Source: a virus
Length of the DNA: 54,605 nt
Virus record (IMG/VR): IMGVR_UViG_3300037114_000023
Location: 1 to 54,605 of that record
Strand: one strand, 5' to 3'
In this document: piece after piece, positions 15,799 through 25,231 of the stretch
Layout: the number at the start of each line of letters is the position of its first letter
How positions within the stretch are numbered: position 1 is the first letter of the stretch
Translations under genes and position numbers: made by a program
Notes under the pieces: model-generated
Seen by the model: only the letters and a program-made list of their open reading frames with translations
Databases searched by the model: none
Told to the model about the DNA's origin: nothing

Positions 15799-15836
15799 GG
15801 CACTGGAAAATGAAGGCTTCCAGTGCCTTTTTCTTT
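15799..15836 (+). terminator. Rho-independent terminator after the scaffold gene
   Basis: A perfect 10-bp stem GGCACTGGAA/TTCCAGTGCC (15799-15808 with 15818-15827) with a 9-nt loop is followed by TTTTTCTTT. It separates the scaffold gene from the capsid gene, so the capsid gene should have its own promoter or depend on read-through. Confidence 0.85.
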
Positions 15837-15848
15837 GTACGCCCATGA

Positions 15849-15862
15849 TTAACGATAAAGTA
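15849..15862 (-). promoter_or_regulatory. Regulatory motif upstream of the capsid gene
   Basis: TTAACGATAAAGTA is the exact reverse complement of 4402-4415 (TACTTTATCGTTAA) and shares its core with 1273-1281. It lies between the terminator and the capsid start (45 bp before the ATG), a sensible position for a promoter element or operator. Confidence 0.55.
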
Positions 15863-15906
15863 GTGGGTAACAAAAGGCGCACATCGCGCCGAAACGAGAA
15901 ACGATT

Positions 15907-17823
15907 ATGGCAATTACGAATACGCCTCCGGGAGCTTCCCAAACTCCAAACCAAGCCGCAAATGGCTTTAACGCTGATAATTGCAGTCCCCGGCTGATCG
16001 AGGTGGATGATGCAATGAGTCTCACCCGGGCGAACATCACTGGCTGGAACCCATCCGACATTGAATCCAATTTCTTCAAGGAAGTCGGGCTGGACCGGAT
16101 CATCGCGCAGACCAAAGAGGCGCGGATGGCCGGCTCGATGCAGCGTGTATTGAGCGACCTGTTGCTCTCGCGCCACACCCCGCTCAAGGTTGGCGGCGGC
16201 GTAAACACCCAGTCCATCATTCAGCCTTTCCGCTTGGTGCCGCGCCGGAACCGCGTGAATCCCGGATATTTCCGAATTCGCACAGGCGCAACACTGGCCA
16301 CTTGGACCGGCCAGGGTGGCAACGGCACCACGAATGTCGCTTTCACTGGAGTTTTCAACGGGGCCGTCAATTACAATTCCGCCATCGGCGCATTGTGGGT
16401 TTTGACCGTGAACAACGGCAGCATTGATGCAGATAGTTCGCCGTTCGCGAAATCCCCGAACAATGTCCTCAAAAATCCCGAGAAATATTTCCTTCCCAGA
16501 CATGGCCTTACCTGCGAATGGGTGGACAACAGTGGAAACCACCAGGTCGCGCAGATGAAGATTGTGGACAGCGCCTCCGGTGCGGACACCAATCAGGCTT
16601 ACATTTTGGTCTGCCCGAACCGGACGTTCAAGGGCGACTCGACCATCCCCAGCGGTACTTTGACCCCGAACGGCACTACGCCGGCAACAGTTACCGGTGT
16701 GTTTGGCGTCCTCTCCGCCTCGACAAATGGCTGGTGGGAATCCGCGAGTTCCGGCGTTCAGGCCACCTATCAGCCGCCAACCGGACTCTGCCGCATCGGC
16801 GCGAACTCGGTCAGCGATTATCAGCAATACGGCAACTCGACGCCCGGTTACAACGAGTACGGGCTGATCGAATACTGGAGGCAGACGCACCGCTGGGTTC
16901 ACCAGTATAACGATGAGTACGTCAAGGCATTGGAAGCCACGACCACGAGCGAAGGTTTGAAAAAGTTTCGGTTGCTTCCCCTCGCCAAGCTCCGCGCTCA
17001 ACAGGAGAAGTTTTCCGACGATTATTTCTTCGAGACCTGTTTTTACGGCGACATCATCAACGAAAACCAGACGGTTTCCGGATGGTTCAACCTGCCGCCT
17101 GTGGTTGACCCCGCGTGGGCGTCCTCCGGCCAGAGTGGCACGCTCGCCCTCGAATACCTGTCGAACACCATCGGCATCCGCCCGCAGATTGCGGCTTGCG
17201 GCAATGTGTTCGATTTCCAGAACGGCCCGCTCGACGTGGACGCCATTTTTGAAGCCGCTTACTTCGTGCGGCGCGAACGCCAGGGAGAGGCGACCCAGGA
17301 AGTCCGGGACATTGACATAATGACCGACAACCTTTTCACCCGGCCATTGCTGCGCCAGATGATGACCAAGTATTACAAGGCGAAATACGGCGTGGACAAT
17401 GTCCAGATGTGGATGAAGTCCGGCGAGAAAATCAGTTTCATGGGCATGGTAATGTTCGAGTATGACAGCTACGAACTGCCCGACCAGGGCTTGACCCTCC
17501 ATGTGTTCGGCGACAACTACTTCGATGACCGTGTGGCCCAGTTCCAGACCGGCCAGAAATCCGCTGGTCGCGGCATTTGGATGTTGGACTGGTCGGACAT
17601 CGCGGTCGGCGTGATGAAGTCCATGAGCGTGCCCCGCACGAACAATCTGGCGGACAACGTCTATAAGTTCGTCATCCAGCAGAACGTGCAGCATGTCCTG
17701 CTCAACAGCAAGACCTTTGAAGTCGCGGTCGGCAACACCAACCGCCATCGGCTGTTTGAAAACTACAGCGATTCGTGCGCGAAACTCACCGTCCCCGGTT
17801 GCGACCTCTCGGTGAACCAATAA
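15907..17823 (+). CDS. Major capsid protein candidate
   Basis: 638 residues, directly after the scaffold and a dedicated terminator/motif pair, and followed by connector and tail genes. It is a mixed alpha/beta soluble protein with no signal peptide. The N-terminal ~100 residues are helical (FFKEVGLDRIIAQTKEARMAG). The middle has loops rich in Asn/Thr/Gly. The C-terminal half has long strands (FMGMVMFEYDSYELPD). The size is large for an HK97-fold subunit and allows an inserted domain. No other gene in the head cluster fits the role. The long antisense ORF covering it is treated as a codon-bias shadow. Confidence 0.65.
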   Translation: MAITNTPPGASQTPNQAANGFNADNCSPRLIEVDDAMSLTRANITGWNPSDIESNFFKEVGLDRIIAQTKEARMAGSMQRVLSDLLLSRHTPLKVGGGVNTQSIIQPFRLVPRRNRVNPGYFRIRTGATLATWTGQGGNGTTNVAFTGVFNGAVNYNSAIGALWVLTVNNGSIDADSSPFAKSPNNVLKNPEKYFLPRHGLTCEWVDNSGNHQVAQMKIVDSASGADTNQAYILVCPNRTFKGDSTIPSGTLTPNGTTPATVTGVFGVLSASTNGWWESASSGVQATYQPPTGLCRIGANSVSDYQQYGNSTPGYNEYGLIEYWRQTHRWVHQYNDEYVKALEATTTSEGLKKFRLLPLAKLRAQQEKFSDDYFFETCFYGDIINENQTVSGWFNLPPVVDPAWASSGQSGTLALEYLSNTIGIRPQIAACGNVFDFQNGPLDVDAIFEAAYFVRRERQGEATQEVRDIDIMTDNLFTRPLLRQMMTKYYKAKYGVDNVQMWMKSGEKISFMGMVMFEYDSYELPDQGLTLHVFGDNYFDDRVAQFQTGQKSAGRGIWMLDWSDIAVGVMKSMSVPRTNNLADNVYKFVIQQNVQHVLLNSKTFEVAVGNTNRHRLFENYSDSCAKLTVPGCDLSVNQ

Positions 17824-17832
17824 GCCCAATAG

Positions 17833-17867
17833 CTGAAACGAAATATCGGTAAACTGAAACGAAATAT
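17833..17867 (+). repeat. 14-bp direct repeat in the leader of the 17866 gene
   Basis: CTGAAACGAAATAT occurs at 17833-17846 and again at 17854-17867, where its last two bases are the start of the ATG. The second copy is part of the A-rich start context shared by several structural genes, and the first may be a duplicated leader. Confidence 0.6.
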
Positions 17868-18534
17868 GAGAATCTTCAATCGAATCGTCAAAAAAGTGAA
17901 ACAGCCCTTGAAGTTCGCGGCTTTGGCTCTGGCGGGCGTTGCTGCGGCATTGGAAACCCCAAGCGCAAGCGGGCAGGCGGCACAAGATCCGCCGATGTAC
18001 GGCGCGAACCTTATCCTGAACAATCAGGTTTTCACCAATGGCGTCGTGACGCTGGGGTCAAGCAACTACGACGCGAAGGGCGGCTGGATTAGCTTCCCCA
18101 ACGCTGGAAATGTCGGGGCGATGGGGCGCGCGACCAATCTGACTATCGAGTTGCTGTCCGCGCCCGCGCAGTACGTGACCAACACCAACGGCATCAATGT
18201 TTTCACGAACAGCTTCAACAGCACCAACAACGTGCCATTGATAGTCACCTGGCAGTTGGTCATGGACGATTACACGTCCCTCTACAGCCTCAGCACGAAT
18301 TACACCTGGTTCGGTGTGGCCCAGACCAACCCGATTCCAGCGACATGGACGAATGTGACGGTGACAAACATCTTCAATATCAATTCCAACAGAACGTGGC
18401 AGTTGGTGGGCACGAACACGGCGTTGAGCAATTTTTACGGATGCAAAAAGGGAAGGATTGTCCAGTTGCAGTACATGGGAACCAACGACGTGGCGATTTA
18501 CTTCCTGCGCGCCGGGTTCATCATGGGGCCGTAG
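17866..18534 (+). CDS. Exported-looking protein after the capsid, possible decoration protein
   Basis: 222 residues. The N-terminus is strongly basic (RIFNRIVKKVKQPLK), then hydrophobic (FAALALAGVAAAL), with a possible cleavage region at SASGQA, so it resembles a Sec signal. The remainder is Asn/Thr-rich beta sequence (TNTNGINVFTNSFNSTNNV). Position right after the capsid gene suggests a capsid decoration or head-tail protein; the signal argues for export. If the segment is not a signal it could be a membrane-active virion helix. Confidence 0.5.
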   Translation: MRIFNRIVKKVKQPLKFAALALAGVAAALETPSASGQAAQDPPMYGANLILNNQVFTNGVVTLGSSNYDAKGGWISFPNAGNVGAMGRATNLTIELLSAPAQYVTNTNGINVFTNSFNSTNNVPLIVTWQLVMDDYTSLYSLSTNYTWFGVAQTNPIPATWTNVTVTNIFNINSNRTWQLVGTNTALSNFYGCKKGRIVQLQYMGTNDVAIYFLRAGFIMGP

Positions 18535-18651
18535 TGATTTCCAAGGTCTCCGATTCGTCTCGGATTTTGGATTGCGAGCGCCGGAGGAACCCCACCACTG
18601 GCGTTCGTTTTTGGTTTGCGGTGTTAAATTGCGGAAATTGAAAGCATTATT

Positions 18652-19065
18652 ATGAGCAAATTCTATCATCTTGTCGGTGCCGCGCGCGCTGTAGCCGCTG
18701 GTTCGTTCCTCATCACGTTTTACCCGTACGAGCGCACAAGCACATGGCTCGGGGTTTACGAGGCCACTGACGAGAAGCAGATCGAGGCCCTGGACGCGCT
18801 CATCAAGGAGAACGGCGACAAAAAGACCGCCCTCACTGAGATTGACGAGAAGGAGTACCAGAAGTGCATCAAAAAAAAGGTAGCCGCCGGTCAGGGCTAC
18901 ACGCAATCGCTGGCGCAATCAACGCCGACGCCTGGAGTCAAGGAAACTGCCGGTTTTGCGGGTAAACCCGTGGAGGCCGACAAGTTTTCGATGCTGCCGC
19001 CGCCGGAAAAGCCGAAAGAGGCGGAAGTGCTGGAGCCAGTTCCGGTCGAGAAGAAAACCGAATAA
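18652..19065 (+). CDS. Small structural protein, unknown
   Basis: 137 residues. The N-terminal ~45 residues are beta-like and hydrophobic, the middle is charged (EKQIEALDALIKENGDKK), and the C-terminal third is a Pro/Glu/Lys-rich flexible tail. It lies between capsid and connector genes, where head completion proteins occur. No family is recognised. The 117 bp before it hold a weak 5-bp hairpin and nothing else clear. Confidence 0.5.
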   Translation: MSKFYHLVGAARAVAAGSFLITFYPYERTSTWLGVYEATDEKQIEALDALIKENGDKKTALTEIDEKEYQKCIKKKVAAGQGYTQSLAQSTPTPGVKETAGFAGKPVEADKFSMLPPPEKPKEAEVLEPVPVEKKTE

Positions 19066-19079
19066 ACCATTGGTGATGA

Positions 19080-19865
19080 ATGTCCGATCCCTACGAACGG
19101 CTGAGTGGCTTTCCGACCTGGCGGGATTTCAACGCCAAGGTGGACAAGCTGTGTCCGCTTGAGCGCAAGCGGATTTTCGGGACAAAGTGCGAGGATGGTT
19201 CGTCGGTTTATTACCGGGAGCAAATCCGGCAGGCCATTCTGGACCTGAAAAACTTCATCCCGGAATACACCCGCAACCACGAGAGTATTTACTACCCCGC
19301 CGACTTCGCCGATGACGGGCAGGCCAGTGTGGGTGCTTTGCCGCCGATGGCGCAGGTTCGCTCCGCGTGGTATTACGGCGTGGAATCCAGCGACCCGGCC
19401 AAACATCGGCGGTTCGAGGTAATCAATTTCCCGTGGGAAAAGCGGTTTGAAATGACCAGTCGGGAGATCCACGACTTTCTGGACAGTGACTATATCACCC
19501 TGACTGCGGCTTCGATTAGCGCCCTGGCTATGGCAGAGACATTGGATATGTTCCGGGCCAATGGGCGCCGGAGGGTTGGCATGATGGCGATAAGCCCGAC
19601 GCATGAGCGGTTCTACCTTTACCCGAAGCTCGCCGGACCGTGGATTTTCTCACTGTTTTGGGACGGGCAGAAGCTTGATTACCGGGACAACGAGCATGTG
19701 CCGTTTGACGAGGACACCGCGGGAGCCGTGGCGTTTTACGTCAAATCCCAATTTAATATGTACGTTGACCGCGAGCCTGCGCTTGCCGAAGCCAACGGGA
19801 AGATGTACACAGTCAAGCGCACGAACATTATGCTGCGATTACAAGCGAAAGGTTTCATCAAATGA
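19080..19865 (+). CDS. Head-to-tail adaptor candidate (T7 gp11-like position)
   Basis: 261 residues, mainly helical at the N-terminus (YYREQIRQAILDLKNFIP), then mixed. In T7-type genomes the adaptor (tail tubular A) follows the capsid and precedes the nozzle, matching this gene's place before the 900-residue protein at 22241. 'REQIRQAILDLKNFIPEYTR'-type N-termini occur in connector proteins. The call is by order and general look. It overlaps the next start (ATGA). Confidence 0.45.
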   Translation: MSDPYERLSGFPTWRDFNAKVDKLCPLERKRIFGTKCEDGSSVYYREQIRQAILDLKNFIPEYTRNHESIYYPADFADDGQASVGALPPMAQVRSAWYYGVESSDPAKHRRFEVINFPWEKRFEMTSREIHDFLDSDYITLTAASISALAMAETLDMFRANGRRRVGMMAISPTHERFYLYPKLAGPWIFSLFWDGQKLDYRDNEHVPFDEDTAGAVAFYVKSQFNMYVDREPALAEANGKMYTVKRTNIMLRLQAKGFIK

Positions 19866-20248
19866 GAAACTGCCAGCCACCAGCCGTACCGGCACCGCTC
19901 GCGCCTTACGAGCGCCTTGTGCAATCGCCATTGGCGAACATCATCGGCGATGCTTCGATCATCAATATTCCGCTGTCGCCGGAGGTCACATACTTGCAGG
20001 GAGCCGCCACTGCCGCACCCGGAGGAACCTATGCGCTGACATTGCCACCGGGGAACACACAGCAACTTTTCAAAAGGATTTACATTCCCGGCGCTTTGGT
20101 AGTCGGAACGGCGACCTGGGTTATCACCGGAACTTTTGCCGGCGGATTTACCAAACTTACATTTAACGCTCTGGCAACTTCGGCGGTTCTGGAATGGGAT
20201 GGTTCTAGCTATCAATTGATTGGCGGCAACGCGATATTGAGTCCGTAA
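19862..20248 (+). CDS. Small beta-rich virion protein candidate
   Basis: 128 residues, Pro/Ala-rich N-terminus then Gly/Thr-rich beta sequence ending 'EWDGSSYQLIGGNA', a common ending for beta-sandwich tips of phage fibres. There is no signal peptide. It is coupled to the adaptor candidate (ATGA) and precedes the exported fibre-like gene by 4 bp. It may be a fibre or decoration component. Confidence 0.5.
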   Translation: MRNCQPPAVPAPLAPYERLVQSPLANIIGDASIINIPLSPEVTYLQGAATAAPGGTYALTLPPGNTQQLFKRIYIPGALVVGTATWVITGTFAGGFTKLTFNALATSAVLEWDGSSYQLIGGNAILSP

Positions 20249-20252
20249 ACCT

Positions 20253-22238
20253 ATGATTAAACGCATACTTTTGACAGGGCTGGCAATGTTTGCGGCCGTA
20301 AACATCTTCGCGCAGCACGAACGGCAGATTGTGGAGACATCACCCCTCGCGCGCGCGTTGCTGACGAATGACACGGCGTTACAGTGGATTGACGCGCTTG
20401 GCATCGGCACGAACATCAATGTCACCAACATAGGCGACCTGACGGTTACTACTAACCTTTCCTTGCCGCTCGGGGCAAGCGTTGGGGCATTCTGGACCAG
20501 CACGGACAGCAGCGGCGATGGTGCGTGGACAAACAACGGGTTTTCCCTGACGAACCTGAACGCGACGAACTTGACTGGCAATATCTCGACATTCGGAGTG
20601 ACTGCCAACATCAATCCGGGCTTGTATCCCAAAGGGGCGACCTACAACAGCGGTAGCGATTTCCCCGTGCCCTTGATTGCTGGAGCGTCTTACTATTTCA
20701 ACCGATCTGACTTATCCGTCATTGACTCAGGTGGGCCGCATTGGACGAACTCGGGGATATTCACGGCGGTTGGAACCAACCTGACGTTCGGCGGTATTGG
20801 AACCTACGGGCAACCCGTGAAAGACCAGGTCTGGATGATTACGAATTACGTGGCCGGGACATTCGTGGGCGACTTTTCTAGATACCCAATAAACGCTCAG
20901 ATTCTAACCAATCTGACCAACGTGGTGATAAGCGGACCAAGTCCGCATTTTATTTACCAGCAGACAAACATTCCCGCCACTTATTCCCAGGGAACCCCGA
21001 TCTTTGCAAATTTTATCCCCGGAGGAAACCCAACTTTCAATGACGCCTTGATTATTGCGTGCGATGACCTTCTGCCAAATGGCTATGCTGATATTGCCTT
21101 CGGTTACTTTGGAGGTGGCCTCAACACCGATCCGACAAACTTTGTCACGTCTGGAGGAATCGGCGTCAGTTCCTACAACGGAAACTGGGGAACTCCTTGG
21201 CTAAACCAGTCTAATTATGGTGTGTGGAATCCCGGAGCGCTAACGGTCTGTACCGTTGGTGGAACCGCTTTTATAGTCTGCGGAGATTATGTCGGCCAGA
21301 CCCTCAACGGAGACATTCCTGAATTTTTCATCAGTTCAAACGGCTACCATGTAATGATAACCGACCAGTCATCGGGCAGCACTAACTACTTTGATTTCAA
21401 CCGCACCAACTCGGTTCTAAATATACCCTATGGTGGTCTGGTAATCGGGGCATCAAATAATGCACAATTTGTTTATATTGAGGGGACAAACGGCGGTCGA
21501 GAGCCGGTTTTTGCGAATTACAATAACGGCTCCAACTCGCTTGATTTGGTCACGGCCAGCGACACCAACGGCGGCTTGGCGGCGATTGAATTCGGTTACA
21601 CAAGCAACCCTTTTTCGGCTCCGGTCCAAGTTGCCGCCATCGGAATAAGTTCCCCGAAAAGTTTTTACTCCCAGCCTTATACGGGCACAAGCAACTATGG
21701 AATGTACACGCCCGGAAATCTTTACTTTCAAACCGATGGTGGCGAGCCTTGGGTTTTTAGCTCCGTTGGAATACCGGGGGTTGCCTCAATGCCAATTGGG
21801 CAGATTCCTGAATTTTACATGGCCAGCAACCACTATGGAATGCACATCACGGATTGGTACACAGGCAGCACTAATTATTTCAACTTCAACAGAACAAACG
21901 CAAGTTTCTCCGCGCCATTTGGTAGTATAGCTTCATTGACGAACTCTGCCGTCATTACTCTAGCGGGAACAGTGACGGCGACCAATGGGCTTATATCCGA
22001 GGCGGCGAACGCTCCCGTCTTAATTCAGCCAAGCGGCATCACCAATGCGTTCGGCGTGAATGGAATTGCTTTCGTGACCTGCACGAACGGGAGTTGGACA
22101 AATTTCAATAGCCTTGGAACCGCAGTTTTGACCAACACGGCTATTACCGGAACCAATATTCCCGTGCCGGTTCAGGCCGGTGGCTACCTCAAAGCTGCCG
22201 CCGCAGGGGTGATGTCTGGAACTCTTGTGCCGTTCTAA
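20253..22238 (+). CDS. Exported fibre-like protein with internal repeats
   Basis: 661 residues. Residues 1-22 form a Sec signal (MIKRILLTGLAMFAAVNIFA, then Q). The mature part is Asn/Thr/Gly-rich beta sequence. Two regions repeat: about residues 305-390 and 469-551, both containing an 'IPEF..(S/A)SN.Y...ITD...GSTNYF(D/N)FNRTN' pattern. The last ~100 residues resemble a fibre tip (YLKAAAAGVMSGTLVPF). It lies between adaptor and nozzle candidates. It may be a tail fibre, a surface adhesin, or a virion protein that transits the membrane; the signal is the odd part. Confidence 0.6.
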   Translation: MIKRILLTGLAMFAAVNIFAQHERQIVETSPLARALLTNDTALQWIDALGIGTNINVTNIGDLTVTTNLSLPLGASVGAFWTSTDSSGDGAWTNNGFSLTNLNATNLTGNISTFGVTANINPGLYPKGATYNSGSDFPVPLIAGASYYFNRSDLSVIDSGGPHWTNSGIFTAVGTNLTFGGIGTYGQPVKDQVWMITNYVAGTFVGDFSRYPINAQILTNLTNVVISGPSPHFIYQQTNIPATYSQGTPIFANFIPGGNPTFNDALIIACDDLLPNGYADIAFGYFGGGLNTDPTNFVTSGGIGVSSYNGNWGTPWLNQSNYGVWNPGALTVCTVGGTAFIVCGDYVGQTLNGDIPEFFISSNGYHVMITDQSSGSTNYFDFNRTNSVLNIPYGGLVIGASNNAQFVYIEGTNGGREPVFANYNNGSNSLDLVTASDTNGGLAAIEFGYTSNPFSAPVQVAAIGISSPKSFYSQPYTGTSNYGMYTPGNLYFQTDGGEPWVFSSVGIPGVASMPIGQIPEFYMASNHYGMHITDWYTGSTNYFNFNRTNASFSAPFGSIASLTNSAVITLAGTVTATNGLISEAANAPVLIQPSGITNAFGVNGIAFVTCTNGSWTNFNSLGTAVLTNTAITGTNIPVPVQAGGYLKAAAAGVMSGTLVPF

Positions 22239-22240
22239 TT

Positions 22241-24943
22241 ATGGCACGCCAATCCCCACCTGTTGAGATAAAGCCTTCCCAGGGCGGAAAGCTGATGGGC
22301 GGATTGTCCTACGAAGCGGCTGGCCTTTCCAACTACATCACCAAAAGGGACTGGAGGCGATACGGGGATCGGGAGTTGCGCGCCGAAGGGAATGAGGGGC
22401 TTTACTTGAATGTTCTGGTGGCTAAAAATATCCAAGTCACGCCAGCGGGTTCTACCTTTCCATTGACCTTGATTTGCGAGGCTCGCCGAGGCGATGGCAA
22501 GCGAACGGTTGTCGCCGGAAACCAGACAACGCTCTGGGCTTACACAGGAACCGAGGACACGCATTACGTTTTGAATTCCGAAGGACAGCCGGATTATTTC
22601 TCGAATACAATCAATGGACCAACACCTCCGGATGTTCCGGTTTACAGTGGTGGTGGCGACAACTTTTTTTCTAACTTGGTCTCCGGACAGAAGTACACGC
22701 TTACATTCGGACAAAACGACAACGCCGCAAAGATTAACAATCAGGTTTATCTAGGGCCAAACCCAGTTACGTTTACCGCTGGCCCTGGCCCTGTCACCCT
22801 TTTTGGAAAACCCAACCTGCCAACAACGGCACAACTTACCGCCCCCTACGTGGACGAGAACCAATACGGCTGGATACAGATAGCCAGCGGTCTCTCAGCA
22901 AGCGGACGACGGTGGGAAGCCGTGAGCGTGGGGGATTATATCTGCCTGAACAATGGGGTTGACCTGCCGCTCACCTTCCGACCAGGCGACCAGAGTGCGT
23001 TTCCGATTTACGAACTGCGGGAGCAACAGATTGCGTGCGTGGGAACGATTGCCTCGCATGTCGGCAATTTGCTGTGCATGGACATCACCAGCATAAACGA
23101 CGCCCCATTTGCCGCGCTCATGGCCCCCGTGACCGGTGCCGTGGATGCCGGAATGGACGTTACCGGCCTGATTTCCGTTCCAGCACAAACTCTTTTTCCT
23201 GATGCGACTGTTACGGTTGGTCTGACGATATTCTGGGCCTCCGGACAAGCGGCCAAGATTATTTCGATTGACGGGGATGGAAACATTACCACGGCTGTAG
23301 TTCAGGCTATTCCATCCGGCCCTGTCTATCTCGAAAACCCATTGGCTTACGCAGCCTACGTGAGTAACGGAAACACGCAGAGATACCCCTGGAGGATGCT
23401 GCCCTCGATGCCCGGCGCTCCGCGGCGATTCGGGGCTACGGTTCCAGTGAGCGCCAACCTTTTTGACCGCCAGTTGATTTTCCAGTATCCGATACGCTCA
23501 CTGCCCGAGCTTTTGACGCTCAATCTCGCCGGCGGGTTCTCGGTCGAGGGCCAGATTGGCGGCACCACGGATATTCAGGTTCTTTACGCCGGACAAGGAG
23601 GCATAACCCTGACGACCAGCGTGATCGGGATACAGGACGGCATAGCGATGTCCTGCCTGATTTTCGACCCGATTCTCAGCCCGATAAGCGACACGGGCAA
23701 TGTGAACGAAAACACGGTGTCATCCATCGAGGCGGCAGATGCCGCAGACAGTTACGCCGGGGCTTATACCGATCTGGTGGGCGACGGAAGCGCCATCCTC
23801 AAGGCGCTGCAACTCCAGACTCAAATCATCGTTTACAAGGAAACTGGACATATTTTCCTCGGCGTGTTCACTGGAGACATCACCAACCCATACCAGTTTC
23901 AGGACATCGAGGTTCATAACCAGGGCCAGTGTTTGCGTTACCGAAACGTCGTTATCGGGAGCGGGGGCGGGTTTTACGGCAGTTGCCATGTTTACGCCGG
24001 GAGGAATGCTTTTTACAAGTTCGATTTGTTCATGCAGACGCCGCAGGAGATTCCCGAACTGCAACCCGCACAGGACTTGTTCTTTCAGGCTTCGATTGCC
24101 GACCCGGAGAATGCCTATGTAGCGGAGAATCCCCTCACGACGGAGTGGGTGTTTGGCTGGGACTTGCCGGGAGCGGACCGGGCCTTGTGCTTCGACTACA
24201 CGAGCCGGACATGCCGTACGACCAGCATGACGATGGCGTCCGCGTGCAAAATCCAGCATCCGAATCCAGCGCGGAATGACTGGCTGTTTCTTTTTGGCAG
24301 CGACGACGGCACTGTCCAGCGTTACGGGCTGTGGGACGCCAAACCTCAGCCATCGGGTGCGGTGACGGTAAGCGTGACGGGAATTGTCGCTACGGCATCC
24401 GCAGCGTTCTTCACCGTCGATCATGTAGGCATGAGCATCCTCGCCAAGATTGGAGACTGTGCGGAACTCGTGGCCATCACCGGCTACACTTCACCGACGC
24501 AAGTTACCGTCCTGGGTTCATTCTCAACCCCGGCATGTCCGTTGCCGTTTTACATCCTGCCCGCGACATGGCATCGAAACGGTCTGCCGTACGATTCCAT
24601 CCTTGAATCCGGCCTTGGCGACCTCGGCTCATCGGACATGGAAAAGCAGGTCATCCGGTATGTGCCCATTGCGGGCAGCAAGCTCCAGTGGGACACCGTT
24701 GATTTTCCGCCGTTCCCGACGTTGCTGAATCTCGCGTTCAAGGGTGCCATCAACCCGACGGCCAAACCGGATTGGGAAATCGAGACGACGGCGAGTGAGC
24801 CGCACAATCTCGTGGAACCGACCTATCAGGCGTTTTACGTCGGGGACAAAGTTTGCATCAACGCCATCAACGCACCATACGCACTCGTGAACCGGATATG
24901 GCAGAGTAAAGCCATCGGCAGCCAGAGCGCGGGGAGAGTATAA
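22241..24943 (+). CDS. Tail nozzle candidate (T7 gp12-like position)
   Basis: 900 residues, no signal. The N-terminus reads 'GGLSYEAAGLSNYITKRDWRRYG', recalling tail tubular B proteins, which open with a description of bound partners and a conserved basic/aromatic motif. The remainder is beta-rich with many Gly/Asp loops, as expected for a beta-propeller nozzle. It follows the adaptor and a fibre-like gene, as in T7-like tails. It starts 2 bp after the previous stop. The assignment is by size and order. Confidence 0.5.
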   Translation: MARQSPPVEIKPSQGGKLMGGLSYEAAGLSNYITKRDWRRYGDRELRAEGNEGLYLNVLVAKNIQVTPAGSTFPLTLICEARRGDGKRTVVAGNQTTLWAYTGTEDTHYVLNSEGQPDYFSNTINGPTPPDVPVYSGGGDNFFSNLVSGQKYTLTFGQNDNAAKINNQVYLGPNPVTFTAGPGPVTLFGKPNLPTTAQLTAPYVDENQYGWIQIASGLSASGRRWEAVSVGDYICLNNGVDLPLTFRPGDQSAFPIYELREQQIACVGTIASHVGNLLCMDITSINDAPFAALMAPVTGAVDAGMDVTGLISVPAQTLFPDATVTVGLTIFWASGQAAKIISIDGDGNITTAVVQAIPSGPVYLENPLAYAAYVSNGNTQRYPWRMLPSMPGAPRRFGATVPVSANLFDRQLIFQYPIRSLPELLTLNLAGGFSVEGQIGGTTDIQVLYAGQGGITLTTSVIGIQDGIAMSCLIFDPILSPISDTGNVNENTVSSIEAADAADSYAGAYTDLVGDGSAILKALQLQTQIIVYKETGHIFLGVFTGDITNPYQFQDIEVHNQGQCLRYRNVVIGSGGGFYGSCHVYAGRNAFYKFDLFMQTPQEIPELQPAQDLFFQASIADPENAYVAENPLTTEWVFGWDLPGADRALCFDYTSRTCRTTSMTMASACKIQHPNPARNDWLFLFGSDDGTVQRYGLWDAKPQPSGAVTVSVTGIVATASAAFFTVDHVGMSILAKIGDCAELVAITGYTSPTQVTVLGSFSTPACPLPFYILPATWHRNGLPYDSILESGLGDLGSSDMEKQVIRYVPIAGSKLQWDTVDFPPFPTLLNLAFKGAINPTAKPDWEIETTASEPHNLVEPTYQAFYVGDKVCINAINAPYALVNRIWQSKAIGSQSAGRV

Positions 24944-24945
24944 TT

Positions 24946-25227
24946 ATGCACATAATAACAGTTTGGAAAGACAGCAAGAATCTGTGCCCAAAATGCGGAA
25001 CACCGCTGCAACGAATAGACCGCAACAAATCTGATAGAATTATTTTAGACCAGTTCCACTGCGAAAAATGTGGAACCTGGGCACTTGAGAGTGTCATCAA
25101 AACCAAAACAGTCACAACCGACCTTGACACGCCCGCTGGCTATCCTATGGCTACACCGCCTCCAGGTGGTTGGCCTAAAGTGGCAGATCCGACGGTTGAC
25201 CGTTCTGAGGATTGGAAAAAAGAATAA
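24946..25227 (+). CDS. Small zinc-ribbon protein
   Basis: 93 residues with two CxxC knuckles (CPKCGTPL near residue 14 and CEKCGTWAL near 39), a standard zinc ribbon. The C-terminal ~40 residues are Pro/Asp-rich and probably disordered. It starts right after the nozzle candidate. It may bind nucleic acid or a virion protein. Confidence 0.65.
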   Translation: MHIITVWKDSKNLCPKCGTPLQRIDRNKSDRIILDQFHCEKCGTWALESVIKTKTVTTDLDTPAGYPMATPPPGGWPKVADPTVDRSEDWKKE

Positions 25228-25231
25228 AATT

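Noticed and set aside
15697-17985. Minus-strand ORF of 762 codons across the capsid gene
   Set aside because: It mirrors a well-coded plus-strand gene with GC-biased third positions, has no start signal or family, and runs against the operon direction.
18545-18570. Short hairpin TCCGA/TCGGA followed by TTTT
   Set aside because: Only five base pairs with a 6-nt loop, too weak to call a terminator.
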